Assembly: GCA_017425345.1 (NCBI GenBank)
Contig: JAFOML010000007.1
Location: 1 to 13,634 of the forward strand
Origin: Eubacterium sp.
Lineage (GTDB): Bacteria > Bacillota_A > Clostridia > Peptostreptococcales > Anaerovoracaceae
Direction of reading: 5' to 3'
DNA length: 13,634 nucleotides
Positions 1-6,423 of this stretch are shown here, in pieces. Both the position numbers and the translations under genes were made by a program. The notes under the pieces are model-generated. The model made no database searches. It saw only the letters and a list, made by a program, of their open reading frames with translations, and was not told the origin of the DNA. The number at the start of each line of letters is the position of its first letter. The stretch's first letter is position 1.

Positions 1-97
1 AGGACGTAGCGAACGACTGCAACGGGCGCCGGGAGCTTCAGCTCCTCCGGGTTTCAGTGGGGGATTATAACCCACCACTGAAAGTCGGAAATGGAAC
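1..97. repeat. Left copy of exact 97-bp terminal direct repeat
   Basis: Bases 1-97 are identical, in the same orientation, to the last 97 bases of the window (13538-13634). I compared the two copies base by base and saw no mismatch. The left copy continues into a larger folded element that reaches about 135. Identical ends of this kind arise when a contig is broken at a dispersed genomic repeat, or when a circular molecule is cut with an overlap. The gene content is chromosomal and lacks replication genes, which favours the dispersed repeat. Confidence 0.95.
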
Positions 98-135
98 CCG
101 CCGCCTATAGAGGCGGGGGACATCCGGCGCCCGTT
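21..135. ncRNA. Cloverleaf-like structured repeat element (candidate RNA or miniature mobile element)
   Basis: A closing stem pairs 21-32 with 124-135 without mismatch (12 bp, AACGGGCGCCGG against its complement). Three hairpins lie inside it: 32-36 with 41-45 (TTCA loop), 52-60 plus 61-63 with 75-83 plus 71-73 (bulged A74, ATTATAA loop), and 101-106 with 111-116 (ATAG loop). The stretch 84-96 stays single-stranded. The right-end copy is preceded by two further small hairpins (13507-13519 and 13521-13536). No open reading frame fits this structure. The strand is uncertain because a perfect fold reads on both. It could be a dispersed structured RNA, a transposon-derived guide-RNA-like remnant, or a palindromic MITE. 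I do not recognise a named family with certainty. Confidence 0.55.
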
Positions 136-1675
136 ATTTCAGCGGCTGAACCTTCTCAACGGCTTCCAGAAGCTCGTTGTTCTTAACCATCTCATAGAAC
201 TTGCTCAGCTCATCATACATAACGACATCCTCGTCGATCGGCTCGGACTTGGTGCGGATGTACTCGTAAGCCGCTCTGGTTGCCGGAGCGAGGTTCACGA
301 TGCCGCCCTCACCCATGTCCTGACGCAGCCAGATCGCTTCTGCCGCTGCAGCGATCTCGATGCCGAGCACGCACTGTGCGTTATCCAGTACCATCGCAGC
401 GGTTCTTGCAGCGGTCGTTCCCATGGATACATGGTCTTCCTGGTTTCCGGAGGACGGAATGGAGTCGACGCATGCCGGATGGTCGTAGATCTTATTCTCC
501 GATACCATGGAAGCTGCCGCATACTGTGCGATCATGAATCCGGAGCAGACACCGCCGTGCTTGGTCAGGAATCCCGGCAGCTCTTCGGACAGAGCCGGAT
601 TGACCAGTCGCTCCGTACGTCTCTCGGATACGTCCGCATACTCGGAGATCGCGATCTTCAGGAAGTCGAATGCCAGCGCCATCGGCTGTCCGTGGAAGTT
701 TCCGCCGGAGATCACATCATCCTCATCCGGGAAGACGATCGGGTTATCGGTAACCGCGTTGATCTCTCTGGAAACTGCCTCGTATACGTACTGGATCGCA
801 TCTCTGGACGCGCCGTGGATCTGCGGTGCGCAGCGCAGTGTGTACGGATCCTGCACCTTGTTCGGCTGCTCTCTGCGTGCGTTCTTGCTGCCGTCCAGCA
901 GAGCTCTGAGGTTCTCTGCAACAGTGATCTGTCCTTTGTGTCCGCGGAGCAGATGTGTCTTCGGGTCATATGCCTTGGTGATGCCGTGCAGTGCTTCTGC
1001 CGTCAGCGCGCATGCGATATCAGAGATCTTAGCGAGGTGCATCGCATCCCACAGTACGTTTACGCCGACAGCGGTCATCATCTGTGTTCCGTTATTCAGT
1101 GCCAGACCTTCCTTCGCAGCGAGCTTGACCGGAACGATTCCTTCCTTCTTCATCGCCTCTGCAGCCGGCATGATCTTTCCTTTATATTCTACATTGCCCA
1201 TGCCGATGAGAGCAAGCGCGATGTGCGAAAGCGGCGCCAGGTCTCCGGATGCTCCCAGGCTTCCCTTGCACGGTACGACCGGGTGGATTCCCGCGTTCAG
1301 CATATCCAGCATAGTCTGGATCGTGCTCAGGCGGATTCCGGAATTACCTCTGGAAAGGCTGTTGCAGCGGAGCAGCATTGCAGCTCTTACATATTTGGTC
1401 TCATAGGGCTCGCCTGCGGTGCAGGTGTGGCTCATGATGAGGTTCTTCTGCAGGTCCGCAGTCTCCTCGGAGCTGATGAACACGTTCGCGAACTTACCGA
1501 ATCCGGTCGTCAGACCATAGATGATCGCGCCCTCATCCAGCTTTTTCTCGATATAAGCTCTTGCCTTGTTGACAGCCTTTTCCGCATCAGAGGACATCTT
1601 TACTTTCTCCATGCCGCGGCAAACGCGGATAATTTGTTCAACCGTCAAATCTTTTCCATTAATTACTACAGCCAT
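134..1675 (-). CDS. hutH: Histidine ammonia-lyase
   Basis: This enzyme removes ammonia from L-histidine to give urocanate, the first step of cytoplasmic histidine degradation. The 513-residue product has the usual family length. The MIO prosthetic group would form from Ala142-Ser143-Gly144 within GSLGASGDLAPLSH, and the catalytic loop tyrosine is Tyr53 in IYGLTTGFG. His83 (MSH) is the residue that separates histidine and tyrosine lyases from phenylalanine lyases. The C-terminal half has the conserved GNFHGQP and SSGNQEDHVSMG motifs. On the minus strand, AAGGAG (1682-1687) sits six bases before the ATG and supports this start. No hutU, hutI or ftcD is in the window, so the rest of the pathway must lie elsewhere. 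The TAA stop touches the closing stem of the left repeat element, yet the C-terminus looks complete. Specificity for histidine is inferred from motifs. Confidence 0.95.
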   Translation of the reverse strand: MAVVINGKDLTVEQIIRVCRGMEKVKMSSDAEKAVNKARAYIEKKLDEGAIIYGLTTGFGKFANVFISSEETADLQKNLIMSHTCTAGEPYETKYVRAAMLLRCNSLSRGNSGIRLSTIQTMLDMLNAGIHPVVPCKGSLGASGDLAPLSHIALALIGMGNVEYKGKIMPAAEAMKKEGIVPVKLAAKEGLALNNGTQMMTAVGVNVLWDAMHLAKISDIACALTAEALHGITKAYDPKTHLLRGHKGQITVAENLRALLDGSKNARREQPNKVQDPYTLRCAPQIHGASRDAIQYVYEAVSREINAVTDNPIVFPDEDDVISGGNFHGQPMALAFDFLKIAISEYADVSERRTERLVNPALSEELPGFLTKHGGVCSGFMIAQYAAASMVSENKIYDHPACVDSIPSSGNQEDHVSMGTTAARTAAMVLDNAQCVLGIEIAAAAEAIWLRQDMGEGGIVNLAPATRAAYEYIRTKSEPIDEDVVMYDELSKFYEMVKNNELLEAVEKVQPLK

Positions 1676-1751
1676 TTTCTACTCCTTACCTCATATTTAT
1701 GCTTAATCATGCATATAAATAACTACCGTCACGGATCATTTCCGTCCTTAT

Positions 1752-1780
1752 ATTATACTCTATTTTCCCCCTTCCGACCA
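1752..1780 (-). promoter_or_regulatory. Possible hutH promoter
   Basis: On the minus strand a perfect TATAAT lies at 1757-1752, about 77 bases upstream of the hutH start. At a 17-base spacing the -35 position (1780-1775, TGGTCG) matches consensus only 3 of 6, so an activator or another sigma factor might help. The surrounding AT-rich stretch supports a promoter, but this is inference from sequence alone. Confidence 0.4.
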
Positions 1781-1790
1781 CATCTTTTTG

Positions 1791-1831
1791 CCAAAAATCG
1801 GGATGGTCCGAACGCCTTTCGGGATTTTTGG
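1791..1831. repeat. Inverted repeat, 9-bp arms
   Basis: CCAAAAATC (1791-1799) is perfectly complementary to GATTTTTGG (1823-1831), with 23 bases between. It lies just upstream of the suggested hutH promoter, so an operator is possible. No regulator is encoded nearby. Confidence 0.5.
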
Positions 1832-1863
1832 GCACAAAATCTTCGTTTTGTTTTTTCACGTTA

Positions 1864-1893
1864 TCACGCTAACGCACTACCGCTTTAGCGTGA
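1864..1893. repeat. Inverted repeat, 9-bp arms
   Basis: TCACGCTAA (1864-1872) pairs perfectly with TTAGCGTGA (1885-1893), with 12 bases between. The arm spacing would place the two half-sites roughly two helical turns apart, as in dimeric operators, but a hairpin is equally possible. Confidence 0.5.
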
Positions 1894-1909
1894 ATATTTA
1901 TTTAGGCGA

Positions 1910-1927
1910 CGGCCGTTTTCCCGGCCG
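1910..1927. repeat. Short GC-rich hairpin
   Basis: CGGCCG at 1910-1915 and again at 1922-1927 flanks a TTTTCC loop. Because each arm is itself a palindrome, the pair reads as both a direct and an inverted repeat. No T-tract follows, so it is not a typical terminator. Confidence 0.4.
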
Positions 1928-1998
1928 AACCTTTGCAAACCGCAGAAAATGCCTAATTTTCCGACAATTCATGCGTTTGGGAGCGCGGCGGGGAAAGA

Positions 1999-2030
1999 TT
2001 TTTCCTCAGATCGTTCTCCCGGAGGAAAAA
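1999..2030. repeat. Inverted repeat, TTTTTCCTC / GAGGAAAAA
   Basis: The arms 1999-2007 and 2022-2030 are exactly complementary, with 14 bases between. The T-run is on the 5' side on both strands, so this cannot act as a rho-independent terminator. It lies 93 bases upstream of the DUF2148 start. Confidence 0.45.
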
Positions 2031-2058
2031 AACAACCGAATTTAATAAATATGCACGC

Positions 2059-2087
2059 TTTCTATTTTCTATAGAATCGTGTATACT
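2059..2087 (+). promoter_or_regulatory. Promoter of the DUF2148-malQ unit, with a palindrome in the spacer
   Basis: A TATACT box (2082-2087, 5 of 6 to consensus) lies 35 bases before the start codon. At 17-base spacing, TTTCTA (2059-2064) is a weak -35 box. The 10-bp perfect palindrome TTCTATAGAA (2067-2076) fills the spacer, a position where a bound repressor or activator would control polymerase. Box assignment is by eye. Confidence 0.45.
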
Positions 2088-2122
2088 GGTAAAAATACTA
2101 CCGCAGACGAGAGGACCTACTT

Positions 2123-2668
2123 ATGATTCAATACACGAAAGACATTCAGGAAGACATCCTGATGGAGACCGCCCGCAGGATGTGCGCGGCAGCGGTGACT
2201 GCGCCCAAGGCAAGCGGGCAGGATAAGGTCGTGACGGCGATCGCCACAGGCCGCAGCCGAGAGCTGATCGTAGAGAAGATGCGGCAGCTGGGAGAGGAAT
2301 ATGATGAAGATTTTATCCGCCGGGATGCAGGCTGCCTCGACCGCTGCCCGGTCGTCGTCCTCATCGGCGTCAAAAACGCCCCCTTCGGCTTAGACAACTG
2401 CCACTACTGTGGATTTGAAAACTGCGCAGCCATGGCAAAGGCAGGCGGACGTTGCGCGATCAACGTTACGGACCTCGGCATTGCCGTCGGCTCCGCCGTA
2501 TCCGTCGCAGCGGATGCGCGCATTGACAACCGCGTCATGTATTCTATCGGAAAAGCGGTCGTCATGATGGACATCCTTCCGAAAGATGTGGAAGTCTGCT
2601 ACGGCATTCCACTCTCCATCAGTTCGAAAAGCATATTCTTTGATCGCGGCGCGGGGGACATTTTATAA
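2123..2668 (+). CDS. DUF2148 domain ferredoxin-like protein
   Basis: The 181-residue product matches the DUF2148 (PF09918) family of small cysteine-rich proteins of anaerobes, which are annotated as ferredoxin-domain proteins and have no firmly assigned role. Cysteines sit at 21, 71, 75, 93, 96, 101, 111 and 159. Those at 93-96-101-111 (CHYC, then two more at x4 and x9 spacing) form the likely iron-sulfur ligand set. Cys71 and Cys75 lie in the conserved GCLDRCP segment. There is no signal peptide or membrane segment, so it should be cytoplasmic. The start is supported by GAGAGGA (2109-2115) seven bases upstream. Its TAA overlaps the malQ ATG (TAATG at 2666-2670), so the two proteins are probably made together. 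The partner suggests a metabolic or redox-sensing role, but nothing in the sequence shows what it does. Confidence 0.9.
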   Translation: MIQYTKDIQEDILMETARRMCAAAVTAPKASGQDKVVTAIATGRSRELIVEKMRQLGEEYDEDFIRRDAGCLDRCPVVVLIGVKNAPFGLDNCHYCGFENCAAMAKAGGRCAINVTDLGIAVGSAVSVAADARIDNRVMYSIGKAVVMMDILPKDVEVCYGIPLSISSKSIFFDRGAGDIL

Positions 2669-4212
2669 TGGCAATTGACAGTAACAAACGGGCCGCCGGC
2701 GTTCTGCTGCCGGTATTCTCACTGCCCTCTCCATACGGCATCGGCTGTTTCTCGGAAGAGGCCTATCATTTCATCGACCGGCTTTCCGAAGCCGGACAGA
2801 CCTACTGGCAGATCCTGCCGATCGGTCCGGCAGGCGGGAGCGACTCTCCCTATCAGCCGCACTCCTGCTTTGCAGGAGAACCGATGTATATCGATCCGGA
2901 AGCGCTTGCGCGTCAGGGCCTGCTGACGGATGACGACCTGGATCAGGCAGCATCCCCGGACTACGACCTTTCCAGCGTCGACTACCGCAGAGTCAGGCCG
3001 ATACGGAACTGGCTGCTCCGGACTGCTTATGAACGGTTCTGCGCCGAGCCGGAAGACTCGGAGCTCCTTCTTGCGTTCCGGGAATTCTGTGAATCGCAAG
3101 AATCCTGGCTCTCGGACTATGTGCTGTTTGAAGCGCTCACAGCGCAGTTCGGCACCAACTTCTGGAACGAGTGGCCGGAAGACATACGGGACCGGAAACC
3201 GGCCGCGCTCAGACACTGGAAGCAGGAGCTCTCTGAAGAAACCCGCTACCAGAGCTGGCTGCAGTTTGAGTTTTTCCGGGAATGGAAACAATTGAAGGAA
3301 TACGCTCGCAGCAAAGGCATCCGCATCATCGGAGACATTCCGATCTATGCGGCGCTGGAGAGTGTGGATGTATGGGTAAACCGCAAGGTATTTCAGCTGG
3401 GTGAAGACTGTAAGCCTTCGCGCGTTTCTGGCGCGCCGCCGGACCCGTTCAGCCCGAAGGGGCAGGTCTGGGGCAATCCGCTCTACGACTGGAACTATCT
3501 GAAGAGAACCGGATATCGCTGGTGGATCGAACGGCTCCGCCACATGTTCCGGTTATATGACGTGGTCCGGCTGGACCATACAAGAGGACTGGAATCCTAC
3601 TTTTCGATTCCCGCCGACGCAGATGACGCTGCGCTCGGCCACTGGGAGAAGGGGCCGGGTCTGTCCTTCTTCCGCGCCGTATCGAAGAAGCTGAACGACC
3701 CGGATCTGATCGCGGAGGATCTGGGCGACATTACGCCGGAGGTCGTCGAGATGGTGCATCGCGCCGGGCTTCCTGGCATGAAAGTCCTCCAGTTCGCGTT
3801 TGACGGAGATCCGAAGAACCCGTATCTGCCGGAAAACTTCGGCAAGGACAGCGTCGTCTATACCGGCACGCACGACAACAACACGACGATCGGCTGGTAT
3901 GAGGATCTGCCGGCTTCCACCCGCTGCCAGATCACCGCATATCTCCGGCAGCAGAACGGCATTCACGAGTATGCAAAGGCGCCGATCTTCGGTTCCCACA
4001 GCGCGACGAGCCTTCTTGTCGAACTCGCGCACAGGAGCGACGCGGCGATCTGCATCATTCAGATGCAGGATCATCTGCTGCTGGACGCATCCGCCCGTGT
4101 CAATGTTCCGGGCACCATCTGGAACAACTGGCAGTGGCGCATGCACCCGGACGCTTTTACCCGCACGCTGGCTTCCCATATGGCGAGTCTCGCGCGGCGG
4201 TCGGGACGATAA
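2668..4212 (+). CDS. malQ: 4-alpha-glucanotransferase (amylomaltase)
   Basis: This GH77 enzyme transfers alpha-1,4-glucan segments between maltooligosaccharides, in the cytoplasm, during maltodextrin or glycogen turnover. The 514-residue length is typical of bacterial MalQ. The three catalytic acids are visible: nucleophile Asp303 in VRLDHTRGLESYF, acid/base Glu350 in LIAEDLGDITPE, and Asp403 in YTGTHDNNTT. The N-terminus has the usual GVLLPVFSLPSPYGIGC and LPIGPAGGSDSPYQ motifs. No carbohydrate-binding extension of the plant DPE2 kind is present. The start overlaps the stop of the DUF2148 gene by one base. A GGGGG run at 2653-2657, inside that gene, is the probable ribosome binding site. No glycogen phosphorylase or maltose transporter is in the window. 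It is the last gene before a hairpin terminator. Confidence 0.95.
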   Translation: MAIDSNKRAAGVLLPVFSLPSPYGIGCFSEEAYHFIDRLSEAGQTYWQILPIGPAGGSDSPYQPHSCFAGEPMYIDPEALARQGLLTDDDLDQAASPDYDLSSVDYRRVRPIRNWLLRTAYERFCAEPEDSELLLAFREFCESQESWLSDYVLFEALTAQFGTNFWNEWPEDIRDRKPAALRHWKQELSEETRYQSWLQFEFFREWKQLKEYARSKGIRIIGDIPIYAALESVDVWVNRKVFQLGEDCKPSRVSGAPPDPFSPKGQVWGNPLYDWNYLKRTGYRWWIERLRHMFRLYDVVRLDHTRGLESYFSIPADADDAALGHWEKGPGLSFFRAVSKKLNDPDLIAEDLGDITPEVVEMVHRAGLPGMKVLQFAFDGDPKNPYLPENFGKDSVVYTGTHDNNTTIGWYEDLPASTRCQITAYLRQQNGIHEYAKAPIFGSHSATSLLVELAHRSDAAICIIQMQDHLLLDASARVNVPGTIWNNWQWRMHPDAFTRTLASHMASLARRSGR

Positions 4213-4246
4213 TTTACCTTCCAAATCACGGTAAAATAGTAGTTAC

Positions 4247-4281
4247 GAAGGACGGGCGAAGCACCCGTCCTTCTTGATTTT
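4247..4281 (+). terminator. Rho-independent terminator after malQ
   Basis: GAAGGACGGG (4247-4256) pairs perfectly with CCCGTCCTTC (4264-4273) across a 7-base loop, followed by a T-rich tail with a TTTT run at 4278-4281. It separates the DUF2148-malQ unit from the moxR operon. The tail is interrupted (TTGATTTT), so some read-through is possible. A second weak pairing (4213-4218 with 4230-4235) precedes it. Confidence 0.8.
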
Positions 4282-4295
4282 CACACAGTCTTCAG

Positions 4296-4324
4296 TTGCA
4301 GAAACCTACCAAAGGGAGTATTAT
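4296..4324 (+). promoter_or_regulatory. Candidate promoter of the moxR operon
   Basis: TTGCAG (4296-4301) and TATTAT (4319-4324, 5 of 6) are 17 bases apart, in an AT-rich stretch just after the malQ terminator. Transcription would start near 4331 and leave a leader of about 78 bases. A neighbouring TATAAT at 4322-4327 would need a 20-base spacer. This promoter competes with the leader-ORF reading at 4329, because the -10 box lies between that ORF and its Shine-Dalgarno site. Confidence 0.4.
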
Positions 4325-4328
4325 AATA

Positions 4329-4412
4329 ATGTGGCAAAGTCTGCACATTTTTGTAATGCAGAGAATGTCAAATATATTGGAAACAACAATCAGAAAGGAC
4401 AAACAGGAATGA
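4329..4412 (+). CDS. Possible 27-residue leader ORF overlapping the moxR start
   Basis: An ATG at 4329 opens a 28-codon frame that ends in TGA at 4410-4412, overlapping the moxR ATG as ATGA. AAAGGGAG (4311-4318) lies ten bases before its ATG and is a good Shine-Dalgarno match. The product (MWQSLHIFVMQRMSNILE, then a basic tail) resembles nothing I know. The transcript also forms a 6-bp hairpin (4340-4345 with 4357-4362) inside this frame. If translated, it would couple translation to moxR. If transcription starts near 4331 it cannot be made. I regard it as a plausible but unproven small gene. Confidence 0.25.
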   Translation: MWQSLHIFVMQRMSNILETTIRKDKQE

Positions 4413-5350
4413 CTAACCAGACAGCTGCGATACGGAATGAGGTTCGGAAAGCGATCTCCGGAAAGGATGAGATCATTGACAAGGTGCTGATGGTAATACT
4501 GGCAGGAGGCCACGTCCTCCTGGAGGACGTTCCGGGCGTCGGAAAGACAACTCTCGCGCTCGCGTTCAGCCGCGCGATGGGCATGACGTTCCACCGCGTC
4601 CAGTTTACGCCGGACGTCGTACCGTCGGACATCACCGGATTTACGATGTACGAGAAGGAGACCGGCACGTTTGAATACAAGCCGGGCGCGGCCATGTGCA
4701 ACCTTCTGCTCGCGGATGAGATCAACAGAACATCGAGTAAGACGCAGTCGGCTTTGCTCGAGGTCATGCAGGAGGGATGCATGACGGTCGACGGAGAGAA
4801 GCACCCTGTGCCGCAGCCGTTCATCGTCATCGCGACCCAGAACCCGCTCGGAACCGCCGGCACGCAGAAGCTGCCGGAGGCACAGCTCGACCGTTTTATG
4901 GTTCAGCTGGCGATGGGTTATCCGGATTTTGATTCGCAGGTCGAGATGCTGTCGAACCGCGAGGCTAAGAATCCGCTGGATAACATTTTCGGCGTCGTGA
5001 GCGCAGAAGACATCATGACGATGCGCGAACAGGCCGCATCGATCTTTACGCACAAACTGATTTACGAATACGTAACGCGCCTGACAGAGAATACGCGCAA
5101 GAGCGAATACCTGCGTCTGGGTCTGAGCCCGCGTGCCGCGCTCGCGATCTGCGCGCTTGCCAGAGCGCACGCATATATGGCCGGCCGTGATTATGTCACA
5201 CCGACGGACATCAAGGCAGTCTTCCTCGACTGCGCCCGCCACAGAGTGATCACCGGGCCGAAAGCCCAGCTGGAGAACAAGACTGCGGAGGCCGTCCTTT
5301 CGGAGATCCTGGCTGAGACGCCAGCGCCGATGCCGGGCGGAGCCAAATAA
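4409..5350 (+). CDS. MoxR family AAA+ ATPase
   Basis: MoxR ATPases act as chaperone-like or remodelling motors, usually encoded with a DUF58 partner, as here. The 313-residue cytoplasmic protein shows Walker A (EDVPGVGKTTLA, Lys46), Walker B (LLLADEINR, Asp103-Glu104), sensor 1 Asn145 in ATQNP, an arginine-finger candidate Arg162 in LPEAQLDRF, and sensor 2 Arg242 in LSPRAALA. All key residues are present, so it should be an active ATPase. I chose ATG 4409 because GAAAGGA (4393-4399) lies nine bases before it and the family begins just before the ...EVRKAISGKDEIIDKVL helix. A longer frame opens from a TTG at 4274 inside the terminator and is rejected. The stop overlaps the next start (TAATG at 5348-5352). 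The substrate is unknown. The downstream membrane and surface proteins are the obvious candidates. Confidence 0.93.
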   Translation: MTNQTAAIRNEVRKAISGKDEIIDKVLMVILAGGHVLLEDVPGVGKTTLALAFSRAMGMTFHRVQFTPDVVPSDITGFTMYEKETGTFEYKPGAAMCNLLLADEINRTSSKTQSALLEVMQEGCMTVDGEKHPVPQPFIVIATQNPLGTAGTQKLPEAQLDRFMVQLAMGYPDFDSQVEMLSNREAKNPLDNIFGVVSAEDIMTMREQAASIFTHKLIYEYVTRLTENTRKSEYLRLGLSPRAALAICALARAHAYMAGRDYVTPTDIKAVFLDCARHRVITGPKAQLENKTAEAVLSEILAETPAPMPGGAK

Positions 5351-6423
5351 TGTGCAGCCGTAAGCAGCTGGCTGTCCTCCTTCTGCTCTTTCTCGGCGGC
5401 GTGATCGCATATGTCTTTTCCGACGCCTACTATGCGGCTGCGTTTCTGCTCTTCCTGATACTCGCGGTACTGGCGGCTCTGCTGCTGGTTGCGATCAGCG
5501 GACGGAAACTCAGCATGACCGGAAACAACGAGGGCGCCGGAAGGCGCGGAGAACCGGCAGCGCTGACCCTGCACCTCGCAAACGGGAGCAGGATCCCCGC
5601 AAGCAACGTGAAGCTGTCTTTTCAGATCCGGAATCTGCTCACAGATGAGAGCTTCCCGGTTGAGCAGAGCATTTCGCTCGGAAGCCGGAAGACAACGGAC
5701 TTCACGGTTCCACTGCCGTCTGATCACTGCGGCAGCCTCGCGCTGACGGACGGGAAGGTGGAATGCGGTGAGCCCTTCGGGCTGTTCCACCGCAGGCGTT
5801 CCTTTACAATGGACGGCCACTATTCTGTCCTGCCCCGGGAGACCGGCGTGCATCTTTCCGAAGGACAGATCATGCAGTACGATATGGAAAGCTATAAGTA
5901 TTCGATGGAGCACAGCGGCGGAGATCCGAGTGAGACCTTCCAGATCCGCGAGTACCGCAGGGGAGACCCGGTCCGCGGCATCCACTGGAAGCTGTCCGCC
6001 AAGACCGGAGAAACGATGCTCCGGGAACCGGGTCTTCCGGTCGAGAACAATATCCTGCTGGTCATCGACAAGTGCCAGCAGCTGAATCCATCGCAAATAG
6101 ACGATATAGCTGATCTTGCAATCTCTATCAGCCGCGACCTTCTGGAACAGGAGATCGTGCACACCGTGGGATGGTATGACCATCTGCGCGGCGGATACTC
6201 GCTGGGATACGTCAGTGATGAAGCAAGTCTTCTGAACTGCTACACCGCATTTCTGACCAGCCCCTTCCGGGAGAGTGAGGCGTCTTCCGCTTACCTTCTG
6301 GTCGACTCCGATGTGGAGATGCTCTGGTCCAACTATATCGTCCTGACAGAGAATGAACGTGACTTGGAAAGGTTGAAAGAATATGGCGAAGTTAGCGCTT
6401 GCAGACCGTCTGACTTCAATTAA
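5350..6423 (+). CDS. DUF58 domain membrane protein
   Basis: DUF58 (PF01882) proteins are the standard partners of MoxR ATPases. They are thought to carry a von Willebrand A-like fold and to link the ATPase to membrane substrates. The 357-residue protein has two N-terminal hydrophobic segments (about 7-22 and 26-48), then a beta-rich extracytoplasmic or membrane-proximal region. The DUF58 signature follows at about 192-228, with FQIREYRRGDP, IHWKLSAKTG and a following LLVID strand. The start overlaps the moxR stop by one base. The 3' end overlaps the TgpA-like gene by 41 bases in another frame, so the three proteins are probably made in step. Metal-site residues of a full MIDAS motif are not obvious. 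The role is inferred from family and context. Confidence 0.9.
   Translation: MCSRKQLAVLLLLFLGGVIAYVFSDAYYAAAFLLFLILAVLAALLLVAISGRKLSMTGNNEGAGRRGEPAALTLHLANGSRIPASNVKLSFQIRNLLTDESFPVEQSISLGSRKTTDFTVPLPSDHCGSLALTDGKVECGEPFGLFHRRRSFTMDGHYSVLPRETGVHLSEGQIMQYDMESYKYSMEHSGGDPSETFQIREYRRGDPVRGIHWKLSAKTGETMLREPGLPVENNILLVIDKCQQLNPSQIDDIADLAISISRDLLEQEIVHTVGWYDHLRGGYSLGYVSDEASLLNCYTAFLTSPFRESEASSAYLLVDSDVEMLWSNYIVLTENERDLERLKEYGEVSACRPSDFN

Larger units (their letters stand above)
1676..2122. other. Divergent intergenic region with several inverted repeats
   Basis: This 447-base stretch separates hutH from the DUF2148-malQ unit. I see no convincing gene in it. It has AT-rich ends and four inverted repeats: 1791-1799 with 1823-1831, 1864-1872 with 1885-1893, 1910-1915 with 1922-1927, and 1999-2007 with 2022-2030. 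None is followed by a T-run on a strand where it would act as a terminator. They are better candidates for operators, leader structures or remnants of a mobile element. Confidence 0.6.

Noticed and set aside
21..135. Terminator of hutH
   Set aside because: The stem is strong, but no T-run follows in the hutH direction, and the structure recurs at the other end next to an unrelated gene.
1..135. CRISPR repeat or array
   Set aside because: Only two distant copies exist, with no short regularly spaced repeats or cas genes.
431..1888. 485-codon plus-strand open frame across hutH
   Set aside because: It lies antisense to a clearly conserved hutH, and its translation (arginine-, cysteine- and serine-rich) has no recognisable domain. 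It reflects codon bias of the real gene.
2719..3543. 274-codon minus-strand frame inside malQ
   Set aside because: It is fully antisense to malQ, whose catalytic motifs are intact, and its product has no domain.
4274..4408. N-terminal extension of the MoxR protein from a TTG codon
   Set aside because: It starts within the malQ terminator, has no family similarity, and ATG 4409 has its own Shine-Dalgarno.
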